42,795 nucleotides of DNA from Gordonia paraffinivorans NBRC 108238 (GCF_000344155.1 NZ_BAOQ01000041.1:1-42795); one strand, 5' to 3'; positions 24,328 to 33,984 are shown, counted from the first letter of the stretch. Notes: generated from the letters alone by a model not told the origin. A program made the numbers and translations.

Positions 24328-26676
24328 ATGAGTTCGGATGACCAGCACGCCGGCCTTGCCGCTGAGTTGGCCGCACGTTCCGACGACGAGCTCACCGAGC
24401 TGCTGATCGAGCGGCCGGATCTGGCCTCCCCCACTCCGCAGGGCACCCGTGTCCTCGCGCAACGCGCACTCTCTGCGGCATCGCTGACCGTGGCCGGGGA
24501 GGATCTCGACGTGCTGTCGGTCGCCGTCCTCGAGCAGGTGATCGCCTTCCGCACGGACACGTCCAAGCGCAAGCCGAAGTCGCTCACCGCGGCGTCGATC
24601 GTCAAGGCGCTGTCGGGTCGCGCCGACGCCGACGAGGTCCGCGCCCGCATCGACCTGCTCCGGCGCCGCGCGATCCTGTGGGGCAAGGACTCCTCCCTGT
24701 TCGCCGGCGACCACGTCGACGCGGCGTTGCCGTGGAAGGCACGGCATCTCACCGGTCCGCTCGCCGGCAGGTCCGGCGAGGAGATCGCAGCGATGATCGC
24801 CGAGCTCCCCGAGCGGCCCCGCGAACTCCTCGAGACCCTCGCCCGCGGTCCGGCGCTGGGCCGAAGCCGCGACGCCGCACCCGATGCCGACCCGACCGCC
24901 CCGGTGGCGCAACTGATCTCGTCGGGGCTGCTGGCGCGCGTCGACCATCAGACCGTCGAGCTACCGCCGATGGTGGGGGCGGTGATCCGCGGCGAACCCG
25001 CCTGGCACACCGACACACTCGCACCGCCGCCGCTGCACGAGCCGGGCGCAAGGCCGCGGTTCCCGGCCAAGGCCGTCGACGCCGCCGGAGGTGGCGAGGC
25101 CCTGGAACTCATCCGGCATCTCACCGCGATTCTCAACGTCCTCGGGGCCACCCCCGCCGCCGTGCTGCGTTCGGGCGCGCTCGGCGTGCGCGAGCTCCGC
25201 CGGATCGCCAAGCTGACCAAACTCGAGACCGGACGCGTGGCCCTGCTCATCGAACTCGCCGGTTACCTCCGACTCATCGACGCCGGTTTTCCGGAACCGC
25301 CGCCGCCCGACGACACCGGCGAGCAGGCCTTCGCCCCGACGCAGACCGCCGACACCTGGCTCCACCAGCCGCGCGAACGTCAGTGGCTGGCCCTCGCGGA
25401 TGCGTGGCTGCACATGCCCCGGCGCGCCTGGCAGGTCGGCGAACCCGACCGCGACGGCAACGCGATGGCCACGCTGTCCTCCGAGCTGCACGACTCCTAC
25501 GCGCCCATCCAGCGTCAGCTGATCCTCTCGACGCTCGCGCAGGCCGACGCGGCCGTCGCGGTCACCCCCGATGCCGTCCTCGCGAGCCTGCACTGGCACC
25601 GCCCCCGCCTGATCCGTCGGTTCAGCCGTCACCTGGTTGCCGAGACACTGCGTGAGGCAAGGGAACTCGGACTCGTTGCGCACGACGCGCTGACCAGCGT
25701 CGGGCGCGCGTACACCGTCGAACCCGAACCGGACGCCGATCCCGCCGACGCCGACGCGGCGGTTCTCGCGGCCATGCGCGCAGCCCTGCCCGAGCCGGTG
25801 GACCACTTCCTGACCCAGGCGGACCTGACCCTCACCGTGCCCGGCCCGATGACCCCGGAGCTCGCCGAGCAGGTCGAACTGGTCGCCGACCTCGAATCCG
25901 GCGGCGCCGCTTCGGTGTACCGGATCACCCCGAAGACGGTGCGGCGCGCGCTCGACGCCGGGCGCTCGGCCAACGAGCTGCAGGAGATGTTCACCAGGCA
26001 CTCGAGAACCCCTGTGCCGCAGTCGCTCACGTACCTCATCGAGGACGTGGCACGCAAGCACGGACAGCTGCGGGTGGGCGTCGCGTCGGCGTTCATCCGC
26101 TGCGAGGACCCGACGGTGCTGGCAGCGGTGATGCGCAGTCCGGCGGCCGAGGCCCTCGCACTGCGATCGCTCGCCCCGACCGTGGCGGTCTCGCCGTCCG
26201 ACGTTCGCGACGTGATCGACCAACTGCGCGCCGCCGGCTTCGCCCCGGCGGGCGAGGACTCCACCGGGGCGCTCGTCGACCTGCGCGAGCGCGGCAGCCG
26301 CGTCGCGGTGTCGCGGGCCCGGCGCCAGGCGCAGCCGCGCCGCGGCACGCCGTCGGTCGCGCAGCTGCGCGCGGTGGTCACCCGAATCCGCTCCACCGAT
26401 CGGGCCGCGGCGGCGACACCCGCGCGCAACCCTTCGTCGGCACCGGTCCGCGCCACCGGCGGCGGCGAGTCGTCGACCGCGCTGATCCAGCTCGCGTTGC
26501 GCGCCAACCGCCGCCTGCGCGTCGGATACGTCGACGCACAGGGCTCGGCGAGCCGCCACGTCGTGACGCCGAAGATCCTCGGCGCCGGCCAGCTCGTGGC
26601 GGTCGAGGACGGCACCGACACCGAGCAGCGGTTCTCGCTGCACCGGATCACGAGCGTGGAGCTGCTCGACGACTGA
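24328..26676 (+). CDS. Helicase-associated-domain protein with WYL-like C-terminus (Rv0862c-like)
   Basis: A 782-residue cytosolic protein starting at ATG 24328. Several winged-helix-like segments are visible (LGVRELRRIAKLTKLETGRVALLIELAGYLRL; ITPKTVRRALDAGRSANELQEMFTRHS; LTYLIEDVARKHGQLRVG), the last resembling the helicase C-terminal/XPB-associated region. The final about 70 residues (LIQLALRANRRLRVGYVDAQGS through FSLHRITSVELLDD) look like a WYL ligand-binding domain. No helicase ATPase motifs are present, so it is not itself a helicase. In M. tuberculosis its homologue also stands next to XPB, which suggests a partnership in DNA repair or regulation. Confidence 0.82.
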   Translation: MSSDDQHAGLAAELAARSDDELTELLIERPDLASPTPQGTRVLAQRALSAASLTVAGEDLDVLSVAVLEQVIAFRTDTSKRKPKSLTAASIVKALSGRADADEVRARIDLLRRRAILWGKDSSLFAGDHVDAALPWKARHLTGPLAGRSGEEIAAMIAELPERPRELLETLARGPALGRSRDAAPDADPTAPVAQLISSGLLARVDHQTVELPPMVGAVIRGEPAWHTDTLAPPPLHEPGARPRFPAKAVDAAGGGEALELIRHLTAILNVLGATPAAVLRSGALGVRELRRIAKLTKLETGRVALLIELAGYLRLIDAGFPEPPPPDDTGEQAFAPTQTADTWLHQPRERQWLALADAWLHMPRRAWQVGEPDRDGNAMATLSSELHDSYAPIQRQLILSTLAQADAAVAVTPDAVLASLHWHRPRLIRRFSRHLVAETLREARELGLVAHDALTSVGRAYTVEPEPDADPADADAAVLAAMRAALPEPVDHFLTQADLTLTVPGPMTPELAEQVELVADLESGGAASVYRITPKTVRRALDAGRSANELQEMFTRHSRTPVPQSLTYLIEDVARKHGQLRVGVASAFIRCEDPTVLAAVMRSPAAEALALRSLAPTVAVSPSDVRDVIDQLRAAGFAPAGEDSTGALVDLRERGSRVAVSRARRQAQPRRGTPSVAQLRAVVTRIRSTDRAAAATPARNPSSAPVRATGGGESSTALIQLALRANRRLRVGYVDAQGSASRHVVTPKILGAGQLVAVEDGTDTEQRFSLHRITSVELLDD

Positions 26677-26845
26677 GTTCCGGCCCCGGACGAGACACCC
26701 TGTGACCCACGTCTCACTTTCTTGCTACGCTCGGCATCACTCGGCGTTGAGGAAAGTGGGCCGCGATGATCGGGTTGCACAGCTTCGGGACGTACCCCTC
26801 GTCTCCGCGAGGTCCGCTCGCAGAGGGACTCGGCGGCACCCGGCC

Positions 26846-27772
26846 ATGACCAGCACACGCCACCTCACCGAGATCGCGGGCAACGGCGTCCCCGACACCT
26901 ACCAGCACGACCTCGTCGCGCGCATCCGGCCGCGACGCCGTCGCCGCCACGTCCGCCGCGCCGCCGACCTGGTGACCGTCGTCGGCCCCACCCTGTCGGT
27001 CGCGAACGTCATCATGCAGCTGTCCAACCCGAAGGTCGGCCACGGAGTCCACGAGAGCCGCGTGCCGTCGGGCAACGCCATCAAGCGACCGATCAAGCGT
27101 GCCCGCACCACCGGCACCTATCTCGCCGTCGCGCTCATGGGCAGCGACGCCGACAGGGCCTACGTCCACGAACACGTCGGCCGCGTCCACGACCGGGTCT
27201 ATTCCACCGAGACCAGCCCGGTGCGCTACAGCGCCAACGACTCGCGGCTGCAGCTGTGGGTCGCGGTGTGTCTGCTCAAGTACTTCATCGACCAGTACGA
27301 ACTGCTGTACGGCCCGCTCACCGACGCCGAGAAGCAGACGGTCCTCACCGAGGCGCACCCCCTCGGCACCGCGCTGAACGTGCCGCGCGAGAAGTGGCCC
27401 CGGACCTACGCCGAACTCCTCGTCTACTGGAACTCCCAGCTCGCCGAACTCCGCATCGACGAGCCGGTGCGCGAGGAGCTGCGCAGCCTGGCCGACCTGT
27501 CGTTCCTCGAGTTCCGCGCGGGTGTGGTCGGCACGATCGCGCACAAGACGCTCGGCGGCTTCCTCACCTACGCCGTCAACGCCGGCCTCCCACCGGAGTT
27601 CCGCAAGATGATGGGCTGGTCCTTCTCGGCCGCCGACGCCCGTCGCTACGAGGCGGTCCTCGCCGGGTTCCGCCTGGTGGACCCGCTGATGGCACCGATG
27701 CTGCGCGGCATCTTCCGGCTCAACATCCTCGATCTGCGGCTGCGCCGAAAGCTGGGAATCCCCGTCTTCTGA
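26846..27772 (+). CDS. MpaB/DUF2236-family oxygenase-like protein
   Basis: About 308 residues from ATG 26846; the upstream open frame is Arg-rich and unlike the family. Segments YSANDSRLQLWVAVCLLKYFIDQYELLYGPLTDAEKQ and EAHPLGTALNVPREKWPRTYAELLVYWNSQ resemble the ER-bound oxygenase/latex-clearing-protein family (DUF2236), whose members bind heme or act as oxygenases; His residues such as those in TIAHKTLGG may be ligands. No signal peptide. It sits between the helicase-associated gene and XPB, where M. tuberculosis has no such gene as far as I recall. Activity unknown. Confidence 0.75.
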   Translation: MTSTRHLTEIAGNGVPDTYQHDLVARIRPRRRRRHVRRAADLVTVVGPTLSVANVIMQLSNPKVGHGVHESRVPSGNAIKRPIKRARTTGTYLAVALMGSDADRAYVHEHVGRVHDRVYSTETSPVRYSANDSRLQLWVAVCLLKYFIDQYELLYGPLTDAEKQTVLTEAHPLGTALNVPREKWPRTYAELLVYWNSQLAELRIDEPVREELRSLADLSFLEFRAGVVGTIAHKTLGGFLTYAVNAGLPPEFRKMMGWSFSAADARRYEAVLAGFRLVDPLMAPMLRGIFRLNILDLRLRRKLGIPVF

Positions 27773-27909
27773 AGCGCCCCGGAACCAGACGCACGAGGGT
27801 CACGCGAATGCCAGATCGTCGCCGGGGCTCCTGTCCAGCGCGGCGTGCAGGGGCGGTTCTCAGCAGGTCGGCGGGGCCGTCGCTGACAACTGTCCCCCGC
27901 ATCTGGACA

Positions 27910-29604
27910 ATGGAGCGGGTGACCGATGGACCCCTGATCGTGCAATCCGACAAGACCCTGCTGCTCGAGGTCGACCACCCCGACGCGCAGGCGGCTCGTC
28001 AGGCGATCGCACCCTTCGCCGAACTCGAACGCGCCCCCGAGCACGTCCACACCTACCGGGTCACGCCGCTCGCGCTGTGGAACGCGCGCGCCGCCGGTCA
28101 CGACGCCGAACAGGTCGTCGACGCGCTCGTCACCTATTCGCGGTACGCCGTGCCGCAGCCGCTGCTGATGGACGTCGTCGACACCATGGGCCGCTTCGGC
28201 CGGCTGCAACTGGTCAAGAGCCCCGTGCACGGCCTGACACTGGTCAGCCTCGACCGCGCGGTCCTCGAAGAGGTCATGCGCAACAAGAAGGTCGCCCCGA
28301 TGCTGGGCGCGCGGATCGACGACGACACCGTCGTCGTGCACCCGTCGGAGCGCGGACGCCTCAAGCAGGTGCTGCTGAAGGTCGGGTGGCCGGCCGAGGA
28401 CCTCGCGGGATACGTCGACGGCGAGGCGCACCCGATCACCCTCGAACAGACCGACTGGCATCTGCGCGACTACCAGGAGATGGCCGCCGACTCGTTCTGG
28501 GCCGGCGGTTCGGGTGTCGTCGTGCTGCCATGTGGTGCCGGCAAGACGATGGTGGGTGCCGCGGCGATGGCCAAGGCCCAGGCGACCACGCTCATCCTGG
28601 TGACCAACACCGTCGCCGGACGCCAGTGGAAGCGTGAACTCGTCGCCCGCACCTCGCTGACCGAGGAGGAGATCGGCGAGTACTCCGGCGAACGCAAGGA
28701 GATCCGCCCGGTCACGATCGCGACCTACCAGGTAATGACCCGCAAGTCGAAGGGGCAGTACAAGAACCTCGACCTGTTCGACTCGCGCGACTGGGGCCTG
28801 ATCATCTACGACGAGGTGCACCTGCTGCCCGCGCCCGTGTTCCGCATGACCGCCGACCTGCAGTCGCGCCGCCGACTCGGACTCACCGCGACCCTCGTCC
28901 GCGAGGACGGCCGCGAGGGCGACGTCTTCTCCCTCATCGGCCCCAAGCGGTACGACGCCCCGTGGAAGGACATCGAGGCGCAGGGCTGGATCGCGCCCGC
29001 CGAGTGCATCGAGGTTCGCGTCACCCTCACCGACGAGGAGCGCCTGCAGTACGCGGTCGCCGAGCCGGAGGAGAAGTACAAGCTCTGCTCCACCGCGCAC
29101 ACCAAGGTCAACGTGGTCAAGGCGATCCTGGACAAGCACCAGCACCAGCAGACGCTGGTCATCGGCGCCTATATCGACCAGCTCGAGGAGCTCGGCCGCG
29201 AACTCGACTGCCCGGTCATCCAGGGATCGACCAAGAACAAGGAGCGCGAGGCGCTGTTCGACCGCTTCCGGTCGGGCGAGCTGCAGACCCTGGTGGTGTC
29301 GAAGGTCGCGAACTTCTCCATCGACCTGCCCGAGGCCTCGGTCGCCGTCCAGGTGTCGGGCACCTTCGGGTCACGCCAGGAGGAGGCCCAGCGTCTCGGA
29401 CGTCTGCTGCGACCGAAACACGATGGCGGACAAGCCCACTTCTACTCGGTGGTGTCGCGCGACACCCTCGATGCCGACTACGCGGCCCACCGGCAGCGCT
29501 TCCTCGCCGAGCAGGGTTACGCCTACCGGATCACCGACGCCGACGACCTGCTGGGCCCGACGATCGGCGACACCGCGCCGACGGACCCGCCGGTCATCGA
29601 CTGA
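27910..29604 (+). CDS. ercc3: Bacterial XPB-type DNA helicase (ERCC3 homologue)
   Basis: A 564-residue superfamily 2 helicase. The N-terminal domain (LLEVDHPDAQAARQAIAPFAELERAPEHVHTYR) matches mycobacterial XPB. Helicase motifs: Walker A LPCGAGKT, Ia-like VTNTVAGRQWKREL, DEVH box in IIYDEVHLLPAP, motif III LGLTATLVREDGREGD, and motif VI QEEAQRLGRLLRP. Mycobacterial XPB is a 3'-5' ATP-dependent helicase. ATG 27910 is chosen; GTG 27919 is an alternative three codons in. It lies tail-to-tail with a kinase gene with only 7 nt between stops. Confidence 0.95.
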   Translation: MERVTDGPLIVQSDKTLLLEVDHPDAQAARQAIAPFAELERAPEHVHTYRVTPLALWNARAAGHDAEQVVDALVTYSRYAVPQPLLMDVVDTMGRFGRLQLVKSPVHGLTLVSLDRAVLEEVMRNKKVAPMLGARIDDDTVVVHPSERGRLKQVLLKVGWPAEDLAGYVDGEAHPITLEQTDWHLRDYQEMAADSFWAGGSGVVVLPCGAGKTMVGAAAMAKAQATTLILVTNTVAGRQWKRELVARTSLTEEEIGEYSGERKEIRPVTIATYQVMTRKSKGQYKNLDLFDSRDWGLIIYDEVHLLPAPVFRMTADLQSRRRLGLTATLVREDGREGDVFSLIGPKRYDAPWKDIEAQGWIAPAECIEVRVTLTDEERLQYAVAEPEEKYKLCSTAHTKVNVVKAILDKHQHQQTLVIGAYIDQLEELGRELDCPVIQGSTKNKEREALFDRFRSGELQTLVVSKVANFSIDLPEASVAVQVSGTFGSRQEEAQRLGRLLRPKHDGGQAHFYSVVSRDTLDADYAAHRQRFLAEQGYAYRITDADDLLGPTIGDTAPTDPPVID

Positions 29605-29611
29605 GGGCCGC

Positions 29612-31462
29612 CTACACCTCGACCAGGCAGTATCCGATCGACACCGGTTGGTAGAACGTCCAGCGGGTCTCCCCCGCGCTGCACGAGACCGCCGACGTCG
29701 ACCTGGTGTTCACCCGCGCCAGCACGGTCCGCGCCGCGGGCGCGCTGCTGCACGGAACCTCTCGGTAGTCCGCGAGCGACCCGCCCGTCAGCGGCACCTG
29801 GTAGCACAGCCCTTCGTAGAAATTCGGTGTGAGACAGAGCTTCTCACTGCTGCCGGGGAAGGTCAGCGTCGAATTCTGTTCGCTGGCGCAGGAAGCCGCG
29901 TTGTCGATCTTCGCCGCGGTGTAGAAGTTCAGCCCGGCCGACCCGCAGTCGACGCGCGAGGCCAGGACGGTCGTCGCCGAACCCGGCTGCATCGTGACGC
30001 TGATGCACTCACCGACGCTGACGGCGCCGGGACCGGTGACCGCCCTCGGCGAGGTGTCCGGGGTGCGGTCCGCCGGGTCCTGGGTCGTGGTGGTCGTCGT
30101 CGTCGGATCGTCGCTGGTCGTCGTGCCCGGCGTCGAGCGGGCGGCGGCGCGGCCGGATTCGTCGGACACCGAGATCGCCACGAAGATCGCCACACCGGCG
30201 ATCGCGAGGACCAGGACCAGCGCCAGCGCACCCAGACCGATGAGCAGCCCCGAACTCTTCTTCTTCGGCGGCGGCACCTGAGCGCCCCCATACGGCGGCG
30301 GGTACCCGCCGGGTGGGGTGAGACCGGGTTGAGGTGAGTGGCCCGACGGGTATCCCGGCCCGGCGCCTCCGGGTTGTCCGGCGTACGGATTCGCCGGCCC
30401 GACGTTCTGGGCGACCGGGGCCGGGGCGCCGGACACCGCGGGGTGAGGCGGCTGCGACGGGCCGTACCCGGGATTCACACCCGGGTACGCCTGGGCGTGA
30501 CGGATCCGCGGCGCACCCGCCGGCTCGCCCGGGACCGGGGCGCCGGGACGCACGGTCGGGGTCTTCGACGGATCCGGGCCCTTCTGCAGATCCTGGGCTT
30601 TTCGGGTCTTCGCCAGGTCCGGGGCGTTCAGCGCCCGCTCGAGCTCCTCGGCGAACTCCCGGCACGACCCGTAGCGACGTCCGGGTTCCTTGGCGAGTGC
30701 GCGTTCGAACACCGCGTCGACGGCCGGGGAGATCCCCGGCCGCAGGGTGGACGGGCGGGGCGGCATCTTCTGCAGGTGCTGGCCGATGATCGACGCCGTG
30801 CTCTCCCCCTGGAACGGCGGGCGGCCCGTGAGGAGTTCGAAGACGGTCGCGGCGAGCGCGTACTGGTCGGCGCGCGCGTCGACGGTCTCACCCAGCAACT
30901 GTTCCGGCGACGCATAGGCGACGGTGCCGACGAAGACATTGGTCGAGGTCAGGTGGCCGGCGTCCTGCTGCGACTTCGCGATGCCGAAGTCCGCCAGCAG
31001 CACGCGCGGCTCCGGCTCCCCGACTCCCTGGAGCAGGATGTTGGCCGGCTTGACGTCGCGGTGCAGCAGTCCGGTGGCGTGCGCCCGGTCCAGGGCGGCG
31101 CCGATCGCCCGGACGATCGCGATCACTGTTCCCGCGTCGAGACCATGGGGATTCTGGCGGAGCAGCTTGAGGGCGTCGATGCCGTCGATGTACTCCATCG
31201 CGATCCACAGGTGGCCGTCGTACTCGCCGGAGTTGAAGACCGTGACGATCGACGGGTGCACGACGCTGGAGGCGTGCTCGGCCTCCTTGACGAATCGCTG
31301 CCGGTACATGGGGGCGCAGCTGAGATTCGCCGGGAGCACCTTCAGCGCCTCGTCGCACGGGAGATGCGGGTGTCGGGCCAGGTAGATCTCACCCATCCCG
31401 CCACGGCCGATGAGTCGGATGATCGTGTAACCGGCGAAGTGCTCGCCGGGGTTACGCGGCAT
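29612..31462 (-). CDS. Transmembrane Ser/Thr protein kinase with Cys-rich ectodomain
   Basis: A 616-residue Hanks-type kinase. Residues 10-275 hold GRGGMGEIY, Lys41 in EALKVL, HRDVKPAN with Asp136, DFGIAKS and activation loop HLTSTNVFVGTVAYASPE. A Pro/Gly-rich linker follows, then a membrane helix at about 404-433 (GLLIGLGALALVLVLAIAGV) after KKK. The outside part begins with a Thr-rich stalk (TTTTTTT) and a Cys-rich module (VGECISVTMQPGSA, RVDCGSAGL, NAASC, EKLCLTP, GLCYQVPL) resembling LppU-type lipoprotein domains. ATG 31462 has GAGGAGGAGCG directly upstream. It probably senses an extracellular cue; ligand unknown. Confidence 0.92.
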   Translation of the reverse strand: MPRNPGEHFAGYTIIRLIGRGGMGEIYLARHPHLPCDEALKVLPANLSCAPMYRQRFVKEAEHASSVVHPSIVTVFNSGEYDGHLWIAMEYIDGIDALKLLRQNPHGLDAGTVIAIVRAIGAALDRAHATGLLHRDVKPANILLQGVGEPEPRVLLADFGIAKSQQDAGHLTSTNVFVGTVAYASPEQLLGETVDARADQYALAATVFELLTGRPPFQGESTASIIGQHLQKMPPRPSTLRPGISPAVDAVFERALAKEPGRRYGSCREFAEELERALNAPDLAKTRKAQDLQKGPDPSKTPTVRPGAPVPGEPAGAPRIRHAQAYPGVNPGYGPSQPPHPAVSGAPAPVAQNVGPANPYAGQPGGAGPGYPSGHSPQPGLTPPGGYPPPYGGAQVPPPKKKSSGLLIGLGALALVLVLAIAGVAIFVAISVSDESGRAAARSTPGTTTSDDPTTTTTTTQDPADRTPDTSPRAVTGPGAVSVGECISVTMQPGSATTVLASRVDCGSAGLNFYTAAKIDNAASCASEQNSTLTFPGSSEKLCLTPNFYEGLCYQVPLTGGSLADYREVPCSSAPAARTVLARVNTRSTSAVSCSAGETRWTFYQPVSIGYCLVEV

Positions 31463-31651
31463 CGCTCCTCCTCATCGGTCGTCGGGTCGCCTGTAGTCTT
31501 TCATCCCCTCGGCCCAAACGGCGAGGATGAGGTGACGTGGCGTCCGTCGACCGGACCACTCCCGTACACCACGCCTCGGGATCGCCCCAGGGCCTCGCGG
31601 CCGGGCACCTGCGGTCCGGGCGCCTCGCCCGTGATGTGCCACCCTGGTTCC

Positions 31652-32818
31652 ATGTCCTCGGAGAGCCGGACCACGACCCGCCTGCGGCCGTTCATGACGA
31701 CGATCTTCGCCGAGATGTCGGCGCTGGCCGTCGAACACGACGCCATCAACCTGGGCCAGGGGTTCCCCGACACCGACGGCCCGGAGTCGATGCTCGAGGC
31801 GGCCCGCCGCGCGATCACCGACGGCCACAACCAGTACCCGCCCGGGATCGGGGTGCCGGAGTTGCGACACGCGGTCGCACGTCACCAGCGCGAGCACTAC
31901 GACCTCGACTACGACTCCGACCGGGAGGTCCTCGTCACGGTCGGCGCGACCGAGGCGATCGCCGGAGCCATCGTCGGCCTGATCGAACCCGGCGACGAGG
32001 TCATCATGATCGAGCCGTATTACGACTCGTATGCGGCGACGGTCGCGATGGCCGGCGGGGTCCGCCGCGTCGTGCCGCTGATCCCCGACGGCGACGGCTT
32101 CCGGCTCGACCGCGACCGCCTCGCCGATGCCTTCGGCCCCAAGAGCGCGGTGCTCATGCTGAACACCCCGCACAACCCGACCGGCACCGTCCTGTCCGAC
32201 GACGATCTCGCCGAGATCGCCCGGCTCTGCCTCGAGTTCGACGTCATCGCGGTGACCGACGAGGTGTACGAGCACCTGCTGTTCGACGGCCGCACCCACA
32301 CTCCCCTGGCGATGCTGCCGGGTATGCGGGAACGCACGCTGCGGATCTCGAGCGCGGCCAAGACGTTCAACTGCACCGGCTGGAAGGTCGGGTGGATCAG
32401 CGGCCCGCCCGAGCTGGTCGCGGCGACCCGCACCGCCAAGCAGTACATGTCGTATGTGGGGTCGGGGCCGTTCCAGCCGGCGGTCGCGCACGCCCTCGAC
32501 AACGAGATGGGCTGGGTCCACCACTCGGCCGCCGCGCTGCAGTCCAAGCGCGACATGATCACCGCCGCCCTCCTCGACGCCGGGTTCGACGTGCACCGCA
32601 GCGAGGCAACCTATTTCGTGTGCGCCGACCCGCGCCCGTTGGGCATCGACGACGGCATCGAGTTCTGCCGGTCGTTGCCCGGGCGCATCGGCGTCGCCGC
32701 GGTCCCGGTGAGCGTGTTCGCCGACGACAAGGACCCCTGGAACCACATGGTGCGCTTCGCCTTCGCCAAGCGCGACGACGTCATCGCCGAGGCCGCCGAG
32801 CGGTTGCGGAGGCTGTAG
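31652..32818 (+). CDS. dapC: Class I aminotransferase, probable N-succinyldiaminopimelate aminotransferase
   Basis: A 388-residue PLP enzyme. It shares long stretches with mycobacterial DapC (Rv0858c) as I recall it: INLGQGFPDTDGPESML, NQYPPGIGVPELR, VTVGATEAIAGAI, PHNPTGTVLS, VTDEVYEHLLFDG, and the PLP-lysine segment SSAAKTFNCTGWKVGW, then AKQYMSYVG and RFAFAKRDD. It would act in the lysine/diaminopimelate pathway. The position near XPB matches Rv0858c-Rv0861c. ATG 31652 is chosen by alignment to that family; ATG 31634 is possible. DapC assignment rests on similarity, since related enzymes act on other keto acids. Confidence 0.85.
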   Translation: MSSESRTTTRLRPFMTTIFAEMSALAVEHDAINLGQGFPDTDGPESMLEAARRAITDGHNQYPPGIGVPELRHAVARHQREHYDLDYDSDREVLVTVGATEAIAGAIVGLIEPGDEVIMIEPYYDSYAATVAMAGGVRRVVPLIPDGDGFRLDRDRLADAFGPKSAVLMLNTPHNPTGTVLSDDDLAEIARLCLEFDVIAVTDEVYEHLLFDGRTHTPLAMLPGMRERTLRISSAAKTFNCTGWKVGWISGPPELVAATRTAKQYMSYVGSGPFQPAVAHALDNEMGWVHHSAAALQSKRDMITAALLDAGFDVHRSEATYFVCADPRPLGIDDGIEFCRSLPGRIGVAAVPVSVFADDKDPWNHMVRFAFAKRDDVIAEAAERLRRL

Positions 32819-32821
32819 GCC

Positions 32822-33805
32822 TCACCGTAGCGCGGGCGCCACCTGCTGCTCGAAGAGCTCCAGGTCCTCGAGGTCGTGCGCGATGTTGGGGAAGTAGAAG
32901 ATGCCGTAGGCCATCCCGGCGTCCTTCAGGGCGCGCAGGTTCGTGGCGACCTTCTCCGGGGTCCCGACCGCCGGCATCCCGCGGAAGGCGCCCATGGTTC
33001 CCGACGCCGCGTCGGCTCCGACGATCTTCGCGATCCGCGACTCGAGGTCGTCGAGTTTGCGCTCCACGTCGGCATCGGTCTCACCGAGGATCACGTTGTA
33101 GTTGGCCGACCTGACGATCGAATCGAAGTCGCGTCCGAGGTCGGCGCAATGCTGCTGCAGCACAGCCGATTTGTGGGCGAAGCCGGCGGGCGTGCCGTCG
33201 AAGTTGGTGTAGTCGGCGTACTTGGCGGCGATGCGCAGCGTCTTCTTCTCGCCGCCGCCGGCGATCCACAGCGGCAGCTTCCCGGCCGTCGGCTGCGGCC
33301 GGCAGATGGCGCCGTCGACGCTGTAGTGCTTGCCGGCGAAGAAGGCGCGGCCGGTCTCCCACGCCTGCCTCATGATCTGCACGCCTTCGTCGAGGCGGGC
33401 GAGACGCTCTCCGGCCGAAGGGAATCCGTAACCGTACGCGCGCCACTCGTGCTCGTACCAGCCGGCTCCGATGCCCATCTGGACCCGGCCGCCGGAGATG
33501 AGGTCGGCGGTGGCGGCGACCTTGGCGAGGTACATGGGGTTTCGATAGCTCATCGCGGTGCACATCTGGCCGATGTCGACGCGCCGGGTGGTCGCGGCGA
33601 ACGCCGTCACCAGCGTCCAGGCCTCGTGGGTCGCCTCGTCGGTCGGCAGCGGCACGGTGTGGAAGTGGTCGTAGACCCAGATGGAGTCCCAGCCGCCGGA
33701 TTCGGCGCGGTCGGCCAGCGACGACATCACCTCCCACTGGTCGGCGGGGTCGATGCCCACGAGATCGAGTCGCCAGCCCTGGGGGATGAAGAGTCCGAAA
33801 CGCAT
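32822..33805 (-). CDS. LLM-class F420-dependent oxidoreductase
   Basis: A 327-residue protein of the luciferase-like TIM-barrel family. Typical features: MRFGLFIPQGWRLDL, WDSIWVYDHFH, TRRVDIGQMCTAMSYRNPMYLAKVAATADLISGGRVQMGIGAGWYEHEWRAYGY, and the C-terminal VGTPEKVATNLRALKDAG. The GxGxGW and NPxxLAK motifs are common to F420-using members in mycobacteria. Substrate unknown. It converges with dapC with only 3 nt between stops. Its upstream DNA carries two perfect palindromes. Confidence 0.9.
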   Translation of the reverse strand: MRFGLFIPQGWRLDLVGIDPADQWEVMSSLADRAESGGWDSIWVYDHFHTVPLPTDEATHEAWTLVTAFAATTRRVDIGQMCTAMSYRNPMYLAKVAATADLISGGRVQMGIGAGWYEHEWRAYGYGFPSAGERLARLDEGVQIMRQAWETGRAFFAGKHYSVDGAICRPQPTAGKLPLWIAGGGEKKTLRIAAKYADYTNFDGTPAGFAHKSAVLQQHCADLGRDFDSIVRSANYNVILGETDADVERKLDDLESRIAKIVGADAASGTMGAFRGMPAVGTPEKVATNLRALKDAGMAYGIFYFPNIAHDLEDLELFEQQVAPALR

Positions 33806-33845
33806 GCGTCGAACCTACTCCGCGGCCCGTCGATCGCGTCGGCGT

Positions 33846-33861
33846 CGGACGTCGACGTCCG
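33846..33861. promoter_or_regulatory. Perfect 16-bp palindrome upstream of the F420-type oxidoreductase
   Basis: CGGACGTCGACGTCCG is fully symmetric and lies about 41 bp upstream of the oxidoreductase start. In high-GC DNA such CG-rich palindromes can arise by chance, so an operator role is only possible. Confidence 0.35.
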
Positions 33862-33886
33862 CAGAGTCCCGAGTTCGCATCCCAGG

Positions 33887-33904
33887 CGCTAGCTGCAGCT
33901 AGCG
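33887..33904. promoter_or_regulatory. Perfect 18-bp palindrome in the oxidoreductase-tetR gap
   Basis: CGCTAGCTGCAGCTAGCG is a perfect palindrome, unlike the flanking DNA in composition. It lies between the divergent oxidoreductase and tetR genes and may be an operator for the former; GCTAGC-TGCA-GCTAGC could also form a cruciform. Confidence 0.5.
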
Positions 33905-33984
33905 GACCGTCGCCTCGGAAGCCCCCACGTCGGATCACCCCAGCGGCCCCGAACTGCACTTTTGCCGAAATCGGCACAACTTAC

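Noticed and set aside
21763..24948. A 1061-residue open frame on the minus strand, antisense to the kinase-RCC1 gene
   Set aside because: It is Arg/Gly/Val-rich with no motifs, and is explained by codon-position bias of the clearly real kinase gene on the other strand.
26702..26717. GTGA-N8-TCAC dyad upstream of the MpaB-type gene as a CRP site
   Set aside because: The spacer is 8 rather than 6 bases, so it does not fit the CRP half-site spacing; other regulators possible but not supported.
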